From: Rosellinia necatrix | Taxonomy: Eukaryota; Ascomycota; Sordariomycetes; Xylariales; Xylariaceae | Length of the DNA stretch: 64,000 nt | Assembly (NCBI GenBank): GCA_021209875.1 | Contig: JAGYVD010000005.1 | Span: 1,302,001-1,366,000, forward strand | Direction of reading: 5' to 3' | Shown here: piece after piece, positions 23,055 to 33,986 of the stretch | How positions within the stretch are numbered: position 1 is the first letter of the stretch | How the letters are laid out: every line of letters starts with the position of its first letter | Program-made: the position numbers and the translations under genes | The notes under the pieces: generated by a model | Told to the model about the DNA's origin: nothing | What the model saw: the letters and a program-made list of their open reading frames with translations, nothing else | The model's database searches: none

Positions 23055-26000
23055 CTAGATTCTCCCTTCTTCTATCACTTTGCGTTCGAATACCTCTATC
23101 GCACCCGTCTCTCCAGTGCGCCGTCGCTCGAGAATCCACCTAGTTTCGCCGCTATCTTCTTCCTTAGTGTAAGATATACTGTCAGCACTTCCCTTTTTCT
23201 TATGTCCTATGCCTGACCGCTGTGTCGACGGTACGCCAACGGTTGGTACCATGGTCTCGTTTGAGGCCTGCGCCGATTTACGCGCGTTTCCCGGCGAGCT
23301 GGGCTCCTCGACTTCGGATAACGGCGGGAAGGTTGTAGGGCCTATAAGAGGAGAGAAGACTGGCGCCAAGGTCGGGGACGTTGCCGAGTTGGGCGGCATA
23401 CCAAGCGAGGGAATTGAACTCGTCGGTGCATTGGGCATAGCCATTGTCAAGGTAGGGCTACCAGTTTCACTCACAGGCCCTGTTGAGTCTTGACTATATA
23501 CCGAGAAAACCGAGTTCTTTCGACCCGATGCGAAACCAACACCACCGACCTCCTGGCCTAACGGGCTTGTAGCACCGTTTCGTTCGTACGGAGACCCGTC
23601 GCGAGAACTTGAAAGAGAGGCCTGCGACCCACCCCAGGCTCGGTTGCGTAGCCTCAACAAAGTGGATAGAGACATATCATGGTCCTCGGCCATGCTTGCG
23701 AGTTGGGCAAGTCCGGGGCTTTGTATCGTCCCACCGTTATTGGGTCCTTGCGGCCAGCCAATACTCATCAGAGAATTCCTGTTCGAGTACTCAGAACGTT
23801 CCGTAATGGGTGTCAGGTTCGGTTCTCGTGAAACAACACGGCCTGAAGCCGTACGATTGACACCACTGGGACCGAAATACCCGCCATGAGAGTACTGGTA
23901 CGGGGTTTTCCCGCCGAGTGAGCCTTGGCCATGACCGGGTTGCGACACAGGGTTAGAGTAGAACCCAAATTCCTGTCCGTACCAGCCGTCGGAGTCGTTA
24001 GCCAGAGCACTTGCGTTGGCTTCAGCGATGATAGCATCATCATCTAACTCGTAATCATCCATCCCTGCCGAAAACATATCATCGTCCCCGTAGTCGGCCG
24101 ATGGATCTTCGTCAATTGCACATGGTTGGGAATGCGATGACCCTGACACTGTGGGCGATATGATTGTCGAATCCGTTGGCGGGTTAGGAGAAGAATCTCT
24201 GCGGAATTTACCGGAAGCTGCGGCCTGGTGTGCGGCGGCTGCTAACGCTGCCTGGTAAGCCGCAACGTTATGGTTTTCCATGCCAGAAGGCCCTGGTTGT
24301 GGTAGCTGACCCTGGCCCGCGTAAGGGATGTCTCCTTCATCCTCGGGATCCGCTGCTTTTGAGCGTATGTCAGTACTTAACGAGGTATGAGCGGTAGATC
24401 GCGATACGGCCGACGGAGCAGAGAACCCGGAGGTCATGTCGGATTCCCGCTTCTTCAGCTCTGATGCCGCGTTTCTTTGCGCCAAAGCGTTTGCGAACAT
24501 GCTTGGTATTGGGCGTCCATACTGATCGGTATCGTTTAGATCAAAAATAGACTCGTCAAACGTCGAGCCGTCCCCTTCCCCATCAAATTCGTGAATTAAC
24601 CCATCATTGAAATACAATTCATCGTCTTCGCTAAGGTGTGTTCTCTCGTTAACAGGTGGGGCCATTGGCTGTGGAGCTATCAACTCAGGAGCTTCTGTAA
24701 CGGGTTCCAGTCCATGAATACCTAGGCCGGCAGCGGTGGAATCAGTGTGGCCTTTTCCAGGGCCAGACCCGACTAGAAAATCCAAGGAGGCCCCCAGGTC
24801 CTGCACGAACCCCGAAGTTCCTCCTGCCTGGGCATCCTCAGTAACATAGCCAGTAGCGTCCCCGGGCTTTAGGAGTAAACCAGGATTACAAGGGCTTGCC
24901 AGTGACGATGTTGGGTCCGATCTCTGGAAGGAAAACCCTGCAAAGTTCTCTTGGTCGTTGTCCGGGTCGTGTACGGCTTCGAAATCCTCTTCGTATTCGT
25001 CAAAGTCGGCATTGACGCCCGGGATCCTTTCTTCTAGGTCGTCATCATAGTCCATTGCGTCGTAATCGAATGCGTCTTCGTCGAACTCGTCAAAGCGCGA
25101 ATCTCTTCGATTATTAGACAGCCCCGAGATCTTATCCTGCTGGCGTTGCCTGTGCCTTTCTTCCAATATTTTTTCTTGTTCCGCAGCTCCGATCATGTCA
25201 AAACTAAAACGAGACGAAGTGCTTTTCATATGCTTGGGAATGGCAGAGAAGGAGCTCTTTACAGACGCCGCCGACACCTTGCGAGACATGGACGCACTAG
25301 AGAGAACGGTCGGGCTGTTTTGCCATCGAGTCTTCTCTTCTTCAGCCTGTGGTAGTGCGTCTATCGACTGGCCCTTTGAATGAGACGATGAGGTTCGAGT
25401 CGACAAGATACGGCTGTCCTTGGGAGGGACCGGTGGCGCCTTAGTTGGTATGGGCGGAGTATTGTGCTGTGGATGTGAAACCTGGCCATGTCCGGAATTT
25501 ATAGATTCATTACCAGCATTGCTAGGCTGGACAATAGGCTTCCGCTGCCTCGGAGCGCTAAAATCGTGAATTCGTGTACCCCGTATCCGAGGGTCGTAGG
25601 TCAGCTCATCTGGTTGCTTGCGTGTTGACAGCGAAGGGTCAGGGGTATTTTGGCTCGTTTTTCTCCGTAGCAACAACGTAGACATGGGGTTCTTCAGGAA
25701 AGGCAGCCCTTTTTTGGCCTTGGATTGGTCTCGGGCGACGGGTAGGCTTGGCGCGATAGATAGCTCAGGTGCCATCTTCACCCCCGGAGGCCGGTTCCCC
25801 GTAGGCAGCACATTCTGAAGATCAGTCGGGCTCACGAAGGACGACGTGGGCCTTGTAGCCTGGGCGGAGACCGGGGATTTACCGCCAGAAGCGGGCGCCG
25901 GAGTGATTGCGCCAGAGGCTGAAGCCGAGGCTATCGGCGGGGCAGGCTGATTCAAAGCGGCTTGTTCCCGCCGATAGTTCTTCAGAGCTAGCCCGCCAAT

Positions 26001-26423
26001 GAACCCTGTCGCCGAGTTGTAGGGAGATCGAAGCGGTGGCGGCGGCGGCGGCGGCGGCGGCTTCGGGTCATCGTGCGACCTTACGTCGTCGTCTTGTGGT
26101 TTCTGGTCCGGGTTCTGGCCGTAGGAGGACAGCATCGAGTCGGCAGAGACAACCCTGGTGATGGGCGGCAGCACGGGAGGATTCTGGTCTCTGAGAGGCT
26201 GCGACGAGGGCTGGCTGAGGGCGTGGGCATGGGCGTGGGCGTGGGCGTGGGCGTGGGCGAAGGGCACAGAATTGGAGGAGCGCGGTCGACGGTCGGGGTG
26301 TGGGACTCCATCGCCGGGGGTGAGGTGGGCGGGAGGGGGCGCAGCCGGATCCCACGAGGTTCTGTCGTGGACGGGGGAGGTGGGATTAGACGGGGTCCGT
26401 CTATGGAAGCGAAGATGGAGCAT
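23055..26423 (-). CDS. Large acidic fungal protein of unknown function
   Basis: A single uninterrupted frame of 1,122 residues with an ATG start and stop at the ends. Most of it is disordered: a Pro/Ser-rich N-terminus including a His-Ala repeat (AHAHAHAHAHAHAH) and a Pro8 run, then basic patches (KKGLPFLKNPMSTLLLRRKT). A strongly acidic stretch (DEFDEDAFDYDAMDYDDDLE) follows at about residues 450-500. Better-conserved-looking islands follow, such as ELYFNDGLIHEFDGEGDGS, FDLNDTDQYGRPIPSMFANA, DDDMFSAGMDDYELDDDAII and SLSTLLRLRNRAWGGSQASL. The C-terminus TRWILERRRTGETGAIEVFE looks like a compact conserved ending. The overall shape matches a class of fungal-specific proteins generally left as hypothetical. 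I cannot name a function; the basic and acidic segments suggest a scaffold or regulator. Confidence 0.75.
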   Translation of the reverse strand: MLHLRFHRRTPSNPTSPVHDRTSWDPAAPPPAHLTPGDGVPHPDRRPRSSNSVPFAHAHAHAHAHAHALSQPSSQPLRDQNPPVLPPITRVVSADSMLSSYGQNPDQKPQDDDVRSHDDPKPPPPPPPPPLRSPYNSATGFIGGLALKNYRREQAALNQPAPPIASASASGAITPAPASGGKSPVSAQATRPTSSFVSPTDLQNVLPTGNRPPGVKMAPELSIAPSLPVARDQSKAKKGLPFLKNPMSTLLLRRKTSQNTPDPSLSTRKQPDELTYDPRIRGTRIHDFSAPRQRKPIVQPSNAGNESINSGHGQVSHPQHNTPPIPTKAPPVPPKDSRILSTRTSSSHSKGQSIDALPQAEEEKTRWQNSPTVLSSASMSRKVSAASVKSSFSAIPKHMKSTSSRFSFDMIGAAEQEKILEERHRQRQQDKISGLSNNRRDSRFDEFDEDAFDYDAMDYDDDLEERIPGVNADFDEYEEDFEAVHDPDNDQENFAGFSFQRSDPTSSLASPCNPGLLLKPGDATGYVTEDAQAGGTSGFVQDLGASLDFLVGSGPGKGHTDSTAAGLGIHGLEPVTEAPELIAPQPMAPPVNERTHLSEDDELYFNDGLIHEFDGEGDGSTFDESIFDLNDTDQYGRPIPSMFANALAQRNAASELKKRESDMTSGFSAPSAVSRSTAHTSLSTDIRSKAADPEDEGDIPYAGQGQLPQPGPSGMENHNVAAYQAALAAAAHQAAASGKFRRDSSPNPPTDSTIISPTVSGSSHSQPCAIDEDPSADYGDDDMFSAGMDDYELDDDAIIAEANASALANDSDGWYGQEFGFYSNPVSQPGHGQGSLGGKTPYQYSHGGYFGPSGVNRTASGRVVSREPNLTPITERSEYSNRNSLMSIGWPQGPNNGGTIQSPGLAQLASMAEDHDMSLSTLLRLRNRAWGGSQASLSSSRDGSPYERNGATSPLGQEVGGVGFASGRKNSVFSVYSQDSTGPVSETGSPTLTMAMPNAPTSSIPSLGMPPNSATSPTLAPVFSPLIGPTTFPPLSEVEEPSSPGNARKSAQASNETMVPTVGVPSTQRSGIGHKKKGSADSISYTKEEDSGETRWILERRRTGETGAIEVFERKVIEEGRI
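26222..26262. repeat. GGGCGT hexamer repeat (His-Ala repeats)
   Basis: About seven tandem copies of GGGCRT lie near the 5' end of the minus-strand gene and encode alternating His and Ala. This is a coding minisatellite likely to vary in length. Confidence 0.8.
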
Positions 26424-26577
26424 GCCGGCGTAGTCGTGGAACGCGCGTGCGTTGGGGTTAGATGGATGCTAGGTTAGGTATGTCGACGGATCGATGTGTC
26501 GGCCGAACTTGGGCATGACGCAGGAACTTCGTCGTCGCGCCCGGGTGGACTACCTAAATCAGGCTAGGTAGCGGCGA

Positions 26578-26700
26578 CGGTGCTGGTGGTGGTGACTAGT
26601 GGTGGATGGTGGATGGTGGTGGGAGTAGTAGGTAGTGGTGTTGGTGGTGGATGGTGGATGGTGGATGGTGGATGGTGGATGGTGGATGGTGGATGGTGCT
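26578..26700. repeat. GGATGGT heptamer array
   Basis: GGTGGAT-type heptamers occur as an interrupted block and then as about seven near-perfect tandem copies from about 26647 to 26697. The array lies in the 5' flank of the minus-strand gene ending at 23055, and so may sit in its promoter or leader. Confidence 0.85.
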
Positions 26701-26910
26701 GCTGCTTCTGCTATTGACGAATGCCAACCATCAATCAAAGCAAGTAGGTAGAAAACACTAGACAGACTAAGTAGACAGGCCGTAGACAAGACAGACAGAC
26801 CGTAGACAGATCATAGACGGACAACGGACAACAGACAACGGTGGCGGCGAAGAGTTTACGACAACAAATCTACATGTTGGGCGCGGGGCAACTAATGAAG
26901 CATGGTGATA

Positions 26911-26975
26911 GACGGTGCTCAGTGACGGTGCTCAGTGACGGTACTTAATGACGGTACTTAATGACGGTGATTAAG
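26911..26975. repeat. Five tandem 13 bp units
   Basis: Five exact-length units follow each other: GACGGTGCTCAGT twice, GACGGTACTTAAT twice, then GACGGTGATTAAG. The paired identity of units 1-2 and 3-4 shows stepwise duplication after divergence. It is non-coding. Confidence 0.9.
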
Positions 26976-27234
26976 ACTGAATTATCCTGTCGGCCGACCA
27001 GTCGCTGTCCTGTCTGTCAACAACATACCAAGGTTCGGTATGCGAATGTTCGTGTGAGTGGATTGCGAGTAGACGACTGTGATCGATCCATGTGTCGCAG
27101 TCACAGAGAAAGGGACTGCCGACCCTGGTTATTTTTTGATTTTTTTTTTCTGGCCTTGCATCGCAACCTCTTGGTTTGAGCACACTACTTTGTAAGTATG
27201 GCGGTTACATAGCGCTGTCATCAAATTCTGGAAG

Positions 27235-27415
27235 TAACTATCTAGGTAGTAGGTACTTACTTACCTACCTACTTGTTATAGGATTGATCCTTGAACCAGC
27301 CACAGATAGGTCCCCATTTATAACTGGCACCTTGGGGTTGGCTCCATCGTGTTTGTAGTACCTACCTATTTACTCAAGTATATTATACATAGTTACCTAC
27401 TCAGTAGGTAGTCAT
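27235..27415. repeat. TAGGTA/ACCTACCT cluster
   Basis: Repeated TAGGTAGTAGGTAC, TTACCTACCTAC and CTCAGTAGGTAG words lie in the gap upstream of vph1's 3' flank. Confidence 0.7.
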
Positions 27416-28150
27416 ATAAATGTCTCATTCCAACAATGAAACCTCGACCGCGCTCTTCCGCGTCTCACACTGAACTCTATACCATAAAGGACATGTTTTT
27501 GAGTTCATTTTATGGCATGTCAACTACATGGCCCTTGTTACACGCTGGAGCTTGCCCGGTCTAGGCTTTGACCACTTCATATTGACTAAACTCCTGTTTT
27601 GCGCTCGACCTTGAAAGAAAGCGTCGAGCACGAATTGGCTCAATTCATTAGCGAGGTCCGAAAAGCCATTGCGGAACCCCATTACGCCTTGAACGCGAAT
27701 CTGAATGGGGGTGGTCAAGTAGAAGAAGGTCGCCTTGAGTGCCGGACGGCCGGTCCGGAGCCGGAGGGGCTCATGACGGTGCACGGGCGGGCAGAGGCAG
27801 ACAGCCCGTCTGGTGGCGTGGGCGGCGGGTGGTAGGGGCGGCAGGGGCGGCAGAGGCGGCAGAGGCGGTGCACGTTGAGCAAACGTTGGTTCTACTGTCC
27901 TCTTCGAGTCAATTAATGAATATCAAGAAAATACCTTGCCCTGTCCGGCGGCTATCACACGCTCATAAGCTATTCCGTTTCCCCCGTTCGTCTCCCTGCC
28001 TCGTGCGTACCCCCTGCTAAACCATCGCCATGGGAGCACCGGCGCATACGCCAGCTTGACTCAGGTAGCCAAACCAGGATTCGTTAACCACGGCACTTGG
28101 CCGAGAACTTGGTAGCCCCGACAGTACGGGCTGGTTAGTCGGACGCTAGT

Positions 28151-28186
28151 CACGTGCGTCACATGCGTCACATGCGTCACATGCGT
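28151..28186. repeat. Four tandem 9 bp units CACATGCGT
   Basis: One CACGTGCGT unit is followed by three identical CACATGCGT units. The first contains CACGTG, the E-box core bound by bHLH factors; the others carry CACATG. It lies in non-coding DNA, so a regulatory role is only possible, not shown. Confidence 0.8.
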
Positions 28187-28219
28187 AACAGCAAAGAGCA
28201 AACGAATAGAGTTGGCTAT

Positions 28220-28330
28220 GGACTTAGGTAGGTGTCTAGGTTAAGTGCTTACCTAGGTAGGTTGGGTATCATCTTGTATACACTTACATATAATTAGTAC
28301 AGGTACTGACTACTCAGCTGACTTAGTATG
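28220..28330. repeat. TAGGTAGG/CTTACCTAGG cluster
   Basis: Short run of the same palindromic family (TTAGGTAGGTGTCTAGG, TACCTAGGTAGG) in non-coding DNA. Confidence 0.65.
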
Positions 28331-28837
28331 TACTATTTAGTATCATTGAACACTCGATAGATTGACTCACTTATTGAATAACCAACAGGGTGCCTGGTTA
28401 ATACGTGCACACCTTGATAAGTCAACCTTATAGCTCCACCGCGACGCGACTACGGCAGTGAGTCCACCGTGCCCTTGTGCTAGCACAAGCGCAAACTCGT
28501 GTTGAACCGGTCGCTTGCGAGCAAGGAAATGCTTGATTACCTTAGCAGCTGAACCCGGAGCAAGGATATAGCCAGCTTCCTGCATCAAACCACCTTCAAT
28601 GGTCTGTTCGGGTCAAGCTGGGACCAGTGTCCCGTGCTCTTGGGGGGTCACCCGGACGACCAGTTGTTATTATTGTTATTCGTTGTAGCAATTTCGTCAC
28701 AGGTCGGTGAATCTAGTCCCCGTCTGGCCACGTCTGCAGCGGTGTTCTAGTGCAGCATTGCAAGTACCTCGGGCAGAGAACTTGGGGGTTATGACATGAG
28801 CAGCATATGCGAAGTTTCGTGGTCCTCGGCCATATGC

Positions 28838-29010
28838 CTATCCTTTACCCCCTAAGAAGCTAAGATTTAGTGAAATGCCCGCCTGGTCCTGAGCTAGATG
28901 GTATGCCACCAGTCTGCCTTGGAATGTTCCTCCTACGATGAAGAAGTCAAAGCCGCTGGGGAACTGCCAGCGCCAGTTCCATGTTCCATGTATCTCCGGT
29001 TTCAAACACC
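28838..29010 (-). pseudogene. Possible relic of a GMC-type FAD oxidoreductase N-terminus
   Basis: The minus strand reads FDFFIVGGTFQGRLVAYHLA followed by QDQAGI. This resembles the N-terminal FAD-binding beta-alpha-beta motif of glucose-methanol-choline oxidoreductases, which usually reads YDFIIVGGGTAGxVVAxRL. One glycine of the dinucleotide motif is missing and the frame stops soon after, so if real it is a dead fragment. The similarity is about 25 residues only. Confidence 0.25.
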
Positions 29011-29354
29011 CACTCCATAACTCATAGGATATGGAATCCCAGCGCCCCGCTCTCTGATATCCTAGTATCCTAGAGTTGACTCCTAGGTAAGTATGGGCAA
29101 TATCAAGGAATGTAAGCTTGAAAAATGCGATGAGAATACCGACCAAGGCCTCCAAAGATGGACAAGTAGGTAGATGCTGTCTCTGTGAATTTTTACAACG
29201 CAAGACGGTGGATTGCCTTGATAGGCACACATTGGACGAGGTTACACACATCTATCCATAAAAGGCACACTGCCGCATAGTATTATGATGCATTCTAATA
29301 CCTACTTTGTAGCAAGAGACACTACGTATTCGTACACACCCTTAACTTCTACAA

Positions 29355-32196
29355 CTAGCCCGTAAAATCGACTAAACCATCATCCTCCTCTAACAAAGTG
29401 ATAAAGGAAAAGGGAGTGAATATGTGACCGGAGAACTCAGCATACTTCGACTGTGCTTCGACCCATTGAAGGCGTAGGGAATGCAACTATTACCATTAGT
29501 ATAAAGTCCCTAGGACTAGACGCGCTGGAAGGAGCTCACCATAGCACTACAGCCTTCCATGGCAATGAGAATGCAACATGTAAGGACGAACCACAATCCA
29601 AAGGCCAAGAAAATCATGATGACACCGAGAACACCAGTCTTGGTGAGAGTTGGCCCAAGAGTCATATCCCAGAGGACGCTGCTTAGCTGTTGGTGAGCTA
29701 ACGACAAGGCCCAAAGACGCAGGTACGACGCAGTATGCGAGATACAGTTCAAGCAGAATTCTACGATATTGTCAGTAGGTAAGATCTAGTGTGATAAGAG
29801 AGATACCGTATCTTACCGATCGTATGGATGACCTGGTGAATCATGACTTCACTGAATTCAAATTCGCCATGGCCATGGCCGTCTTCGTCGTCGTCTCCGC
29901 CGTGTGCGATCATAGCGACACCCTCGCCATCATCAGAGTCAATACTTAGCCGTCCATTCCCATTGCCGTGCAATTCGTCGTCGTCGTCAAGCGCCGAAAC
30001 TCTAGAGTGTTCACCTATACCACGGTAGCCGCTAGCGCGAGCTTTGTTGTGCTCCCGACGGAGATAAAACGGCTTCAGGAAAAGGAGAATTGGCACCTGA
30101 ATGAACGCGAGGGCAAGCAGGGAGACCTGCACAGTAGCCTGGCCGCCATACAGCTCCTCATCGATAGTTCCGGGTTGCAAGAACATGTAAATTAGCATGT
30201 TCAATAGGCCGGGTGGCGATCGGCCCACAGCGTACCAATCGACGGACCACTTATAGACGATGCAAACAACTAGATAGCCAAAAATGGCTTGGAAGAAAAT
30301 CATACCTGGTATGAAGTTGCCCCAGATATCGATGGGTTTCTTGAAGTGTCTGGCGTTGAGATACGCCAGACAGAGAGAGTAGGTCATATGCGCCCAACCC
30401 AAGATGATAGACATCTTCATTTTGTAGCTGTTGGTGAACAAGAGGTCATTGTCGGTACCGTGCCACATCCAGTCAAGGCCGAAAGGGTATCGGTCATCGC
30501 TCTTAAGCTTAGCAGTAAGGGGATCGCCTGACGCCCATCCATCGGGAACGTCCCATTCCCAAGCACTATCAAAGAGCGTCAGGGACTTGGAGAAGACGTC
30601 GTTATAGACGAGGCCGGTGAACAGAGAAAAGATAGCCATAACCAGAGCAATGTAACGACCATAATAAATCATTGCAAATAGCTCGAAGGTGACTTTCTTC
30701 AAGGGTCTCTCCCAGTATATCATAGCGAGAGCGGCCATGAGCATGATGACCGCGTGGCCGAAATCACCAAACATGACAGCAAAAAGGAAAGGGAAAGTAA
30801 CAATGGCGGGTAGCGCGGGGTTGACTTCCTGATAGGTAGCGGTGCCATAGGCGTTGACAATGGTTTGGAACGCTTCGGTAAATTTATTGGTTTTGAGATA
30901 TGTGGGCGGCGTTTTGCTCGTCTTGATCTCGCTGATGATGGACGGAACCGACAAACCGGCTCGGTTGGTGACATCCTGTAGGGTCGACCGAATACGAGGT
31001 AAATCATTCGTGGGGCACCAGGCCTCCGCGATGAGGGTTCGTCGTTGCCGGTCGTATGAGAACAGATTCAAGGTCTGGTACGTAGCCTTCTCCTTTGTGA
31101 CTAATACTATCCAAGCTGCTAGCGACTGGCCGATCTGAGTCAACTCAGCTTGGAGGGTTTGTTGAGTATTCTGCAAGACGTTTTGCACGTCGTTGAGGCG
31201 GGCGTTGACCTCTTGCATCTGTTCACGACGTAGGTCGGTATTTTCGTCGACACTGTAGATCTCTGCTCCCATAGACTCCGAAACCTTGCGAATCTTGGCC
31301 AGGATCTCCTTGCCGTGAGCGAATATGACAAATACATTCTTACGAAAGGCCTCGTTGTTTGTCGGATCGATAAGGGGCTCCGGGATCTCAGATTGATTCA
31401 TGTAGAGGTTGCCGCGCAGCGTCCGCCAAAGAATCCGCTCAAACGCGGCGACGCGTTCTCTGTTGATAACGCCCGCTACAAAGCCAATATTCATGCCAGA
31501 GAATGAACGCTCGGCATCACCAGCCTGGTTATGCTGCTCGACGTCTTGGAGCAATGGAGCATCGTCGTCCTCGGTCGAAGCCCGAATCTCGTCGACATCG
31601 CCGTGGGCGCGATCGAAGAAGCCACCCGCCTCACGCAGGACCCAGCGCCATTCCGTCAGCTCGACCTCGCGTTTCTTCAACGTCTCGTAGCTGTCGTTAA
31701 GTTGTGCGATGCGCTGCTCGAGGCTCTGGCTGCGTTCAGCAAGCTCGTCGATCTCGGTGGTAGTAGGCGGGGCCAGGGTTTCGATATCGAGGTCTAGCTT
31801 GCGTAGGGGGATACCCGCCTTTTCCATCTGAGCGTGGAAGTAGCCTGGTTCATCGGTCAGTTGAGGTGCACGAGGTTGATTCCACGGCGACGCCCTTCTA
31901 CTCACGAAGCTGTCGTTCCACATTATCGAGCCGTCTGATTTCTTGGGTGAAGGTCCGTTGGAATGCACTGACTTCGCTGTTAAGCTGTGCCGATGTCAGT
32001 AGATGAACGTGTGCAGTAGGCAGTTGGGTGATCAGAGGAGGCAGGAGGACGAGGGCGTGGCGCGTACATCTCGGAACTGAACGAGGCCGAGCTCCCCAAG
32101 GGCCGTTACGCTCTCTCTCCCGATTTCATTCGAAATATATAGCTGCACCATGCTCATGTCCGCCGAGCGGAACATGCTCTGCTTTGATGGAGCCAT
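29355..32196 (-). CDS. vph1: V-type H+-ATPase subunit a (Vph1)
   Basis: Membrane subunit a of the Vo sector, which forms the proton half-channels of the vacuolar ATPase. Reconstructed exons (minus): 32196-32068, 31984-31906, 31844-29817, 29760-29540 and 29486-29355, giving 862 residues, the usual length. Introns carry donors GTACGC, GTGAGT, GTAAGA and GTGAGC, and every junction restores known sequence: [34 protein letters not shown] and CSAM/LHSLRL. The N-terminal cytosolic half is coiled-coil. The C-terminal half has about eight helices, with the essential proton-path arginine at Arg760 in [16 protein letters not shown] (yeast Arg735). The acidic/His-rich loop before it ([16 protein letters not shown]) is typical. 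The start is the ATG in CACCATGG context, giving [20 protein letters not shown]. The fungal C-terminal motif [14 protein letters not shown] is present. Confidence 0.96.
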
Positions 32197-32939
32197 GGTG
32201 ATGGCGCTGGGCTCCCAGAGTTCAGCAATTGATGATGACTGGTGGCAGCAGGTTGATGGTCGGTTGAGCTCGATCAAGCAAGCTAGGCCTCGCAGGGGGA
32301 AACACTGTTGCCTCTCGCAGCCACATATGCTTCGCGGTGAAGTTCGGGTTCAGGTGTGGCTGAGTTCATACGTAATCATAGGCTATAATCCAACATGGCA
32401 TACTAACTACTTCTGGTCACACTATAGGGCGATCTAACCTTAAGTGGTATGGTTCAATGAATAATACCATTGGATGCTGCCTCTGTTATTTTACGAGCAA
32501 CAGTCTTGACCAAAGTGCCGACGTTGGGTTAGTGACTCCCTACACAACCTGACATTAGATCATGCGCCGGACAGCAATACGTTTCAGAAGAATTATATCA
32601 ACCGCAATGTGGCAGTCGACTTATGGGTAATTCATCGTGACTTGCAACCCCAGAAGGAACTCGTTCAGATTGCCACCATCAGCCCTGGAAGCTGAGTATC
32701 TCTGGTTGCGCTTTGCATGTGTGATGTGCTCATGCGTGATGTATACCACAGATATCACCACAGACACTGAGCAAAGTCATACTCAAATGAAGACTCAAAT
32801 TGGACTCAAATACGTTTCCTATATTTCCAAACTATTTAGTCTTCAGTGGTTCCTGTAAGTCCACCCACTGCACTCGCTACTGGTAGCCTCTACCTCGCCT
32901 CTACCGCCCGACTCTTTCGATATCGTGCCAGCCTACTAG
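32197..32939. other. Intergenic region between vph1 and the accessory cluster
   Basis: This is about 740 bp: the 5' flank of vph1 on the left and the 3' flank of the first dehydrogenase on the right. No coding frame or repeat cluster was recognised. It marks the boundary between core and accessory genes. Confidence 0.45.
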
Positions 32940-33986
32940 CTAGCATACCCATCCACCATCCACGTTGTATACGGCGCCGGTCACGAATGACGCTTCCTCG
33001 CTGAGCAGGAATGCGATGACGTGCGCTACTTCGATCGGCTCGGCCCTCCGCTTCTGTGCGGTATGCTGGAGGCTGCGCTGGACATCTTCCGGGTTCTCCC
33101 CGTCCGACAGCGGCGTCCTCACGGACCCGGGCGACACGCAGTTGATGCGGATGTTCTGGTTTTCTTTCGCCGCCGTCCGCGACAGCCCAATCACGGCCGC
33201 CTTGCTGGCGCAGTATGCCGCGTTCCCCGGCGCCCCGAACTGACCGAAGACGCTGGCCGCCGAGACCTAGCCCTCCCAGAATTAATATGTGTTGCCGTCG
33301 TCGTATATTTTAGAACGATGGTCTGCTGTGTCTTACAATGCTTCCTCCAGTTTCCGTCATTGCCCTGATTTGCGCCTAGAAGAAGGAGAGAAGGTTAATA
33401 AAATTGCTCTGAGAGTAAATGAGGAAACAAACAGACAGTAATATGAAGAGATACACATCATGATGACGTAGGACCGAGGGAAACGAAAACGAAAATAACG
33501 AAAATGACGTTGGGCTCTGAGTATGTACCCTCAAACAATAATATACTCCTCTCGCATTTACAGCAAAAACGGATTCCCAGTCCTCATCTGTTGATTCGGC
33601 GACGGGCTTGGCATGTTTTATGATGCCGGCCATATTTACAGCACCGTCTATTCTCCCTAACTTTTGTATTGTAGCGCTGATCCATGAGTCAACCGCCTTG
33701 CTGCTCTGGACGTCGACGACAGTGTACATGTGTTCCTGGCCGAGGTTATGTTCTAGCGACGCCGTTGCGGTTTTGACCGCAGCCTCGTTGATATCTGCCA
33801 GGGAAATGACAGCGCCACGTGAAGCGAGTAGCCGGGCTGTAGCAAGACCCATGCCAGACGCAGCACCCGTGATTGCTATCTAAACTGATACATTATTATC
33901 GCGAGCTTCATTTCGAGACGCCTTAGGTCTCGTAGGTGCGTGGGAGATAAGAAGATACGTACTACTTTGCCTTGAAACGACGACAT
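32940..33986 (-). CDS. Short-chain dehydrogenase/reductase (SDR), cluster member
   Basis: Four exons on the minus strand: 33986-33963 (eight codons), 33879-33529, 33375-33337 (13 codons) and 33266-32940, all phase 0, giving 246 residues. Donors are GTACGT, GTACAT and GTAAGA; acceptors are TTTAG, TTCTAG and GGCTAG. The product is a classical NAD(P)-dependent Rossmann oxidoreductase: cofactor motif TGAASGMG at residues 12-19, Asp37 after beta-2 (suggesting NAD preference), NMAG at 90-93, and catalytic Ser143, Tyr156 and Lys160 (YCASK). The C-terminal VTGAVYNVDGGWVC closes the fold. The closest generic description is 3-oxoacyl-ACP-reductase-like or alcohol dehydrogenase-type SDR; the substrate cannot be read from sequence. 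It lies co-directionally with a Baeyer-Villiger monooxygenase and a second SDR. The short exons explain why no long open frame covers the gene. Confidence 0.9.

Larger units (their letters stand above)
26424..29354. other. 2.9 kb repeat-rich intergenic region
   Basis: No intact gene is seen. It contains a GGATGGT heptamer array (about 26580-26700), a 13 bp tandem array (26911-26975), TAGGTA clusters (27235-27415, 28220-28330) and a 9 bp array (28151-28186). Two minus-strand frames look like protein relics: 27524-27784 (TFFYLTTPIQIRVQGVMGFR) and 28838-29251 (FDFFIVGGTFQGRLVAYHLA). The right edge is the 3' flank of vph1. Confidence 0.5.
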
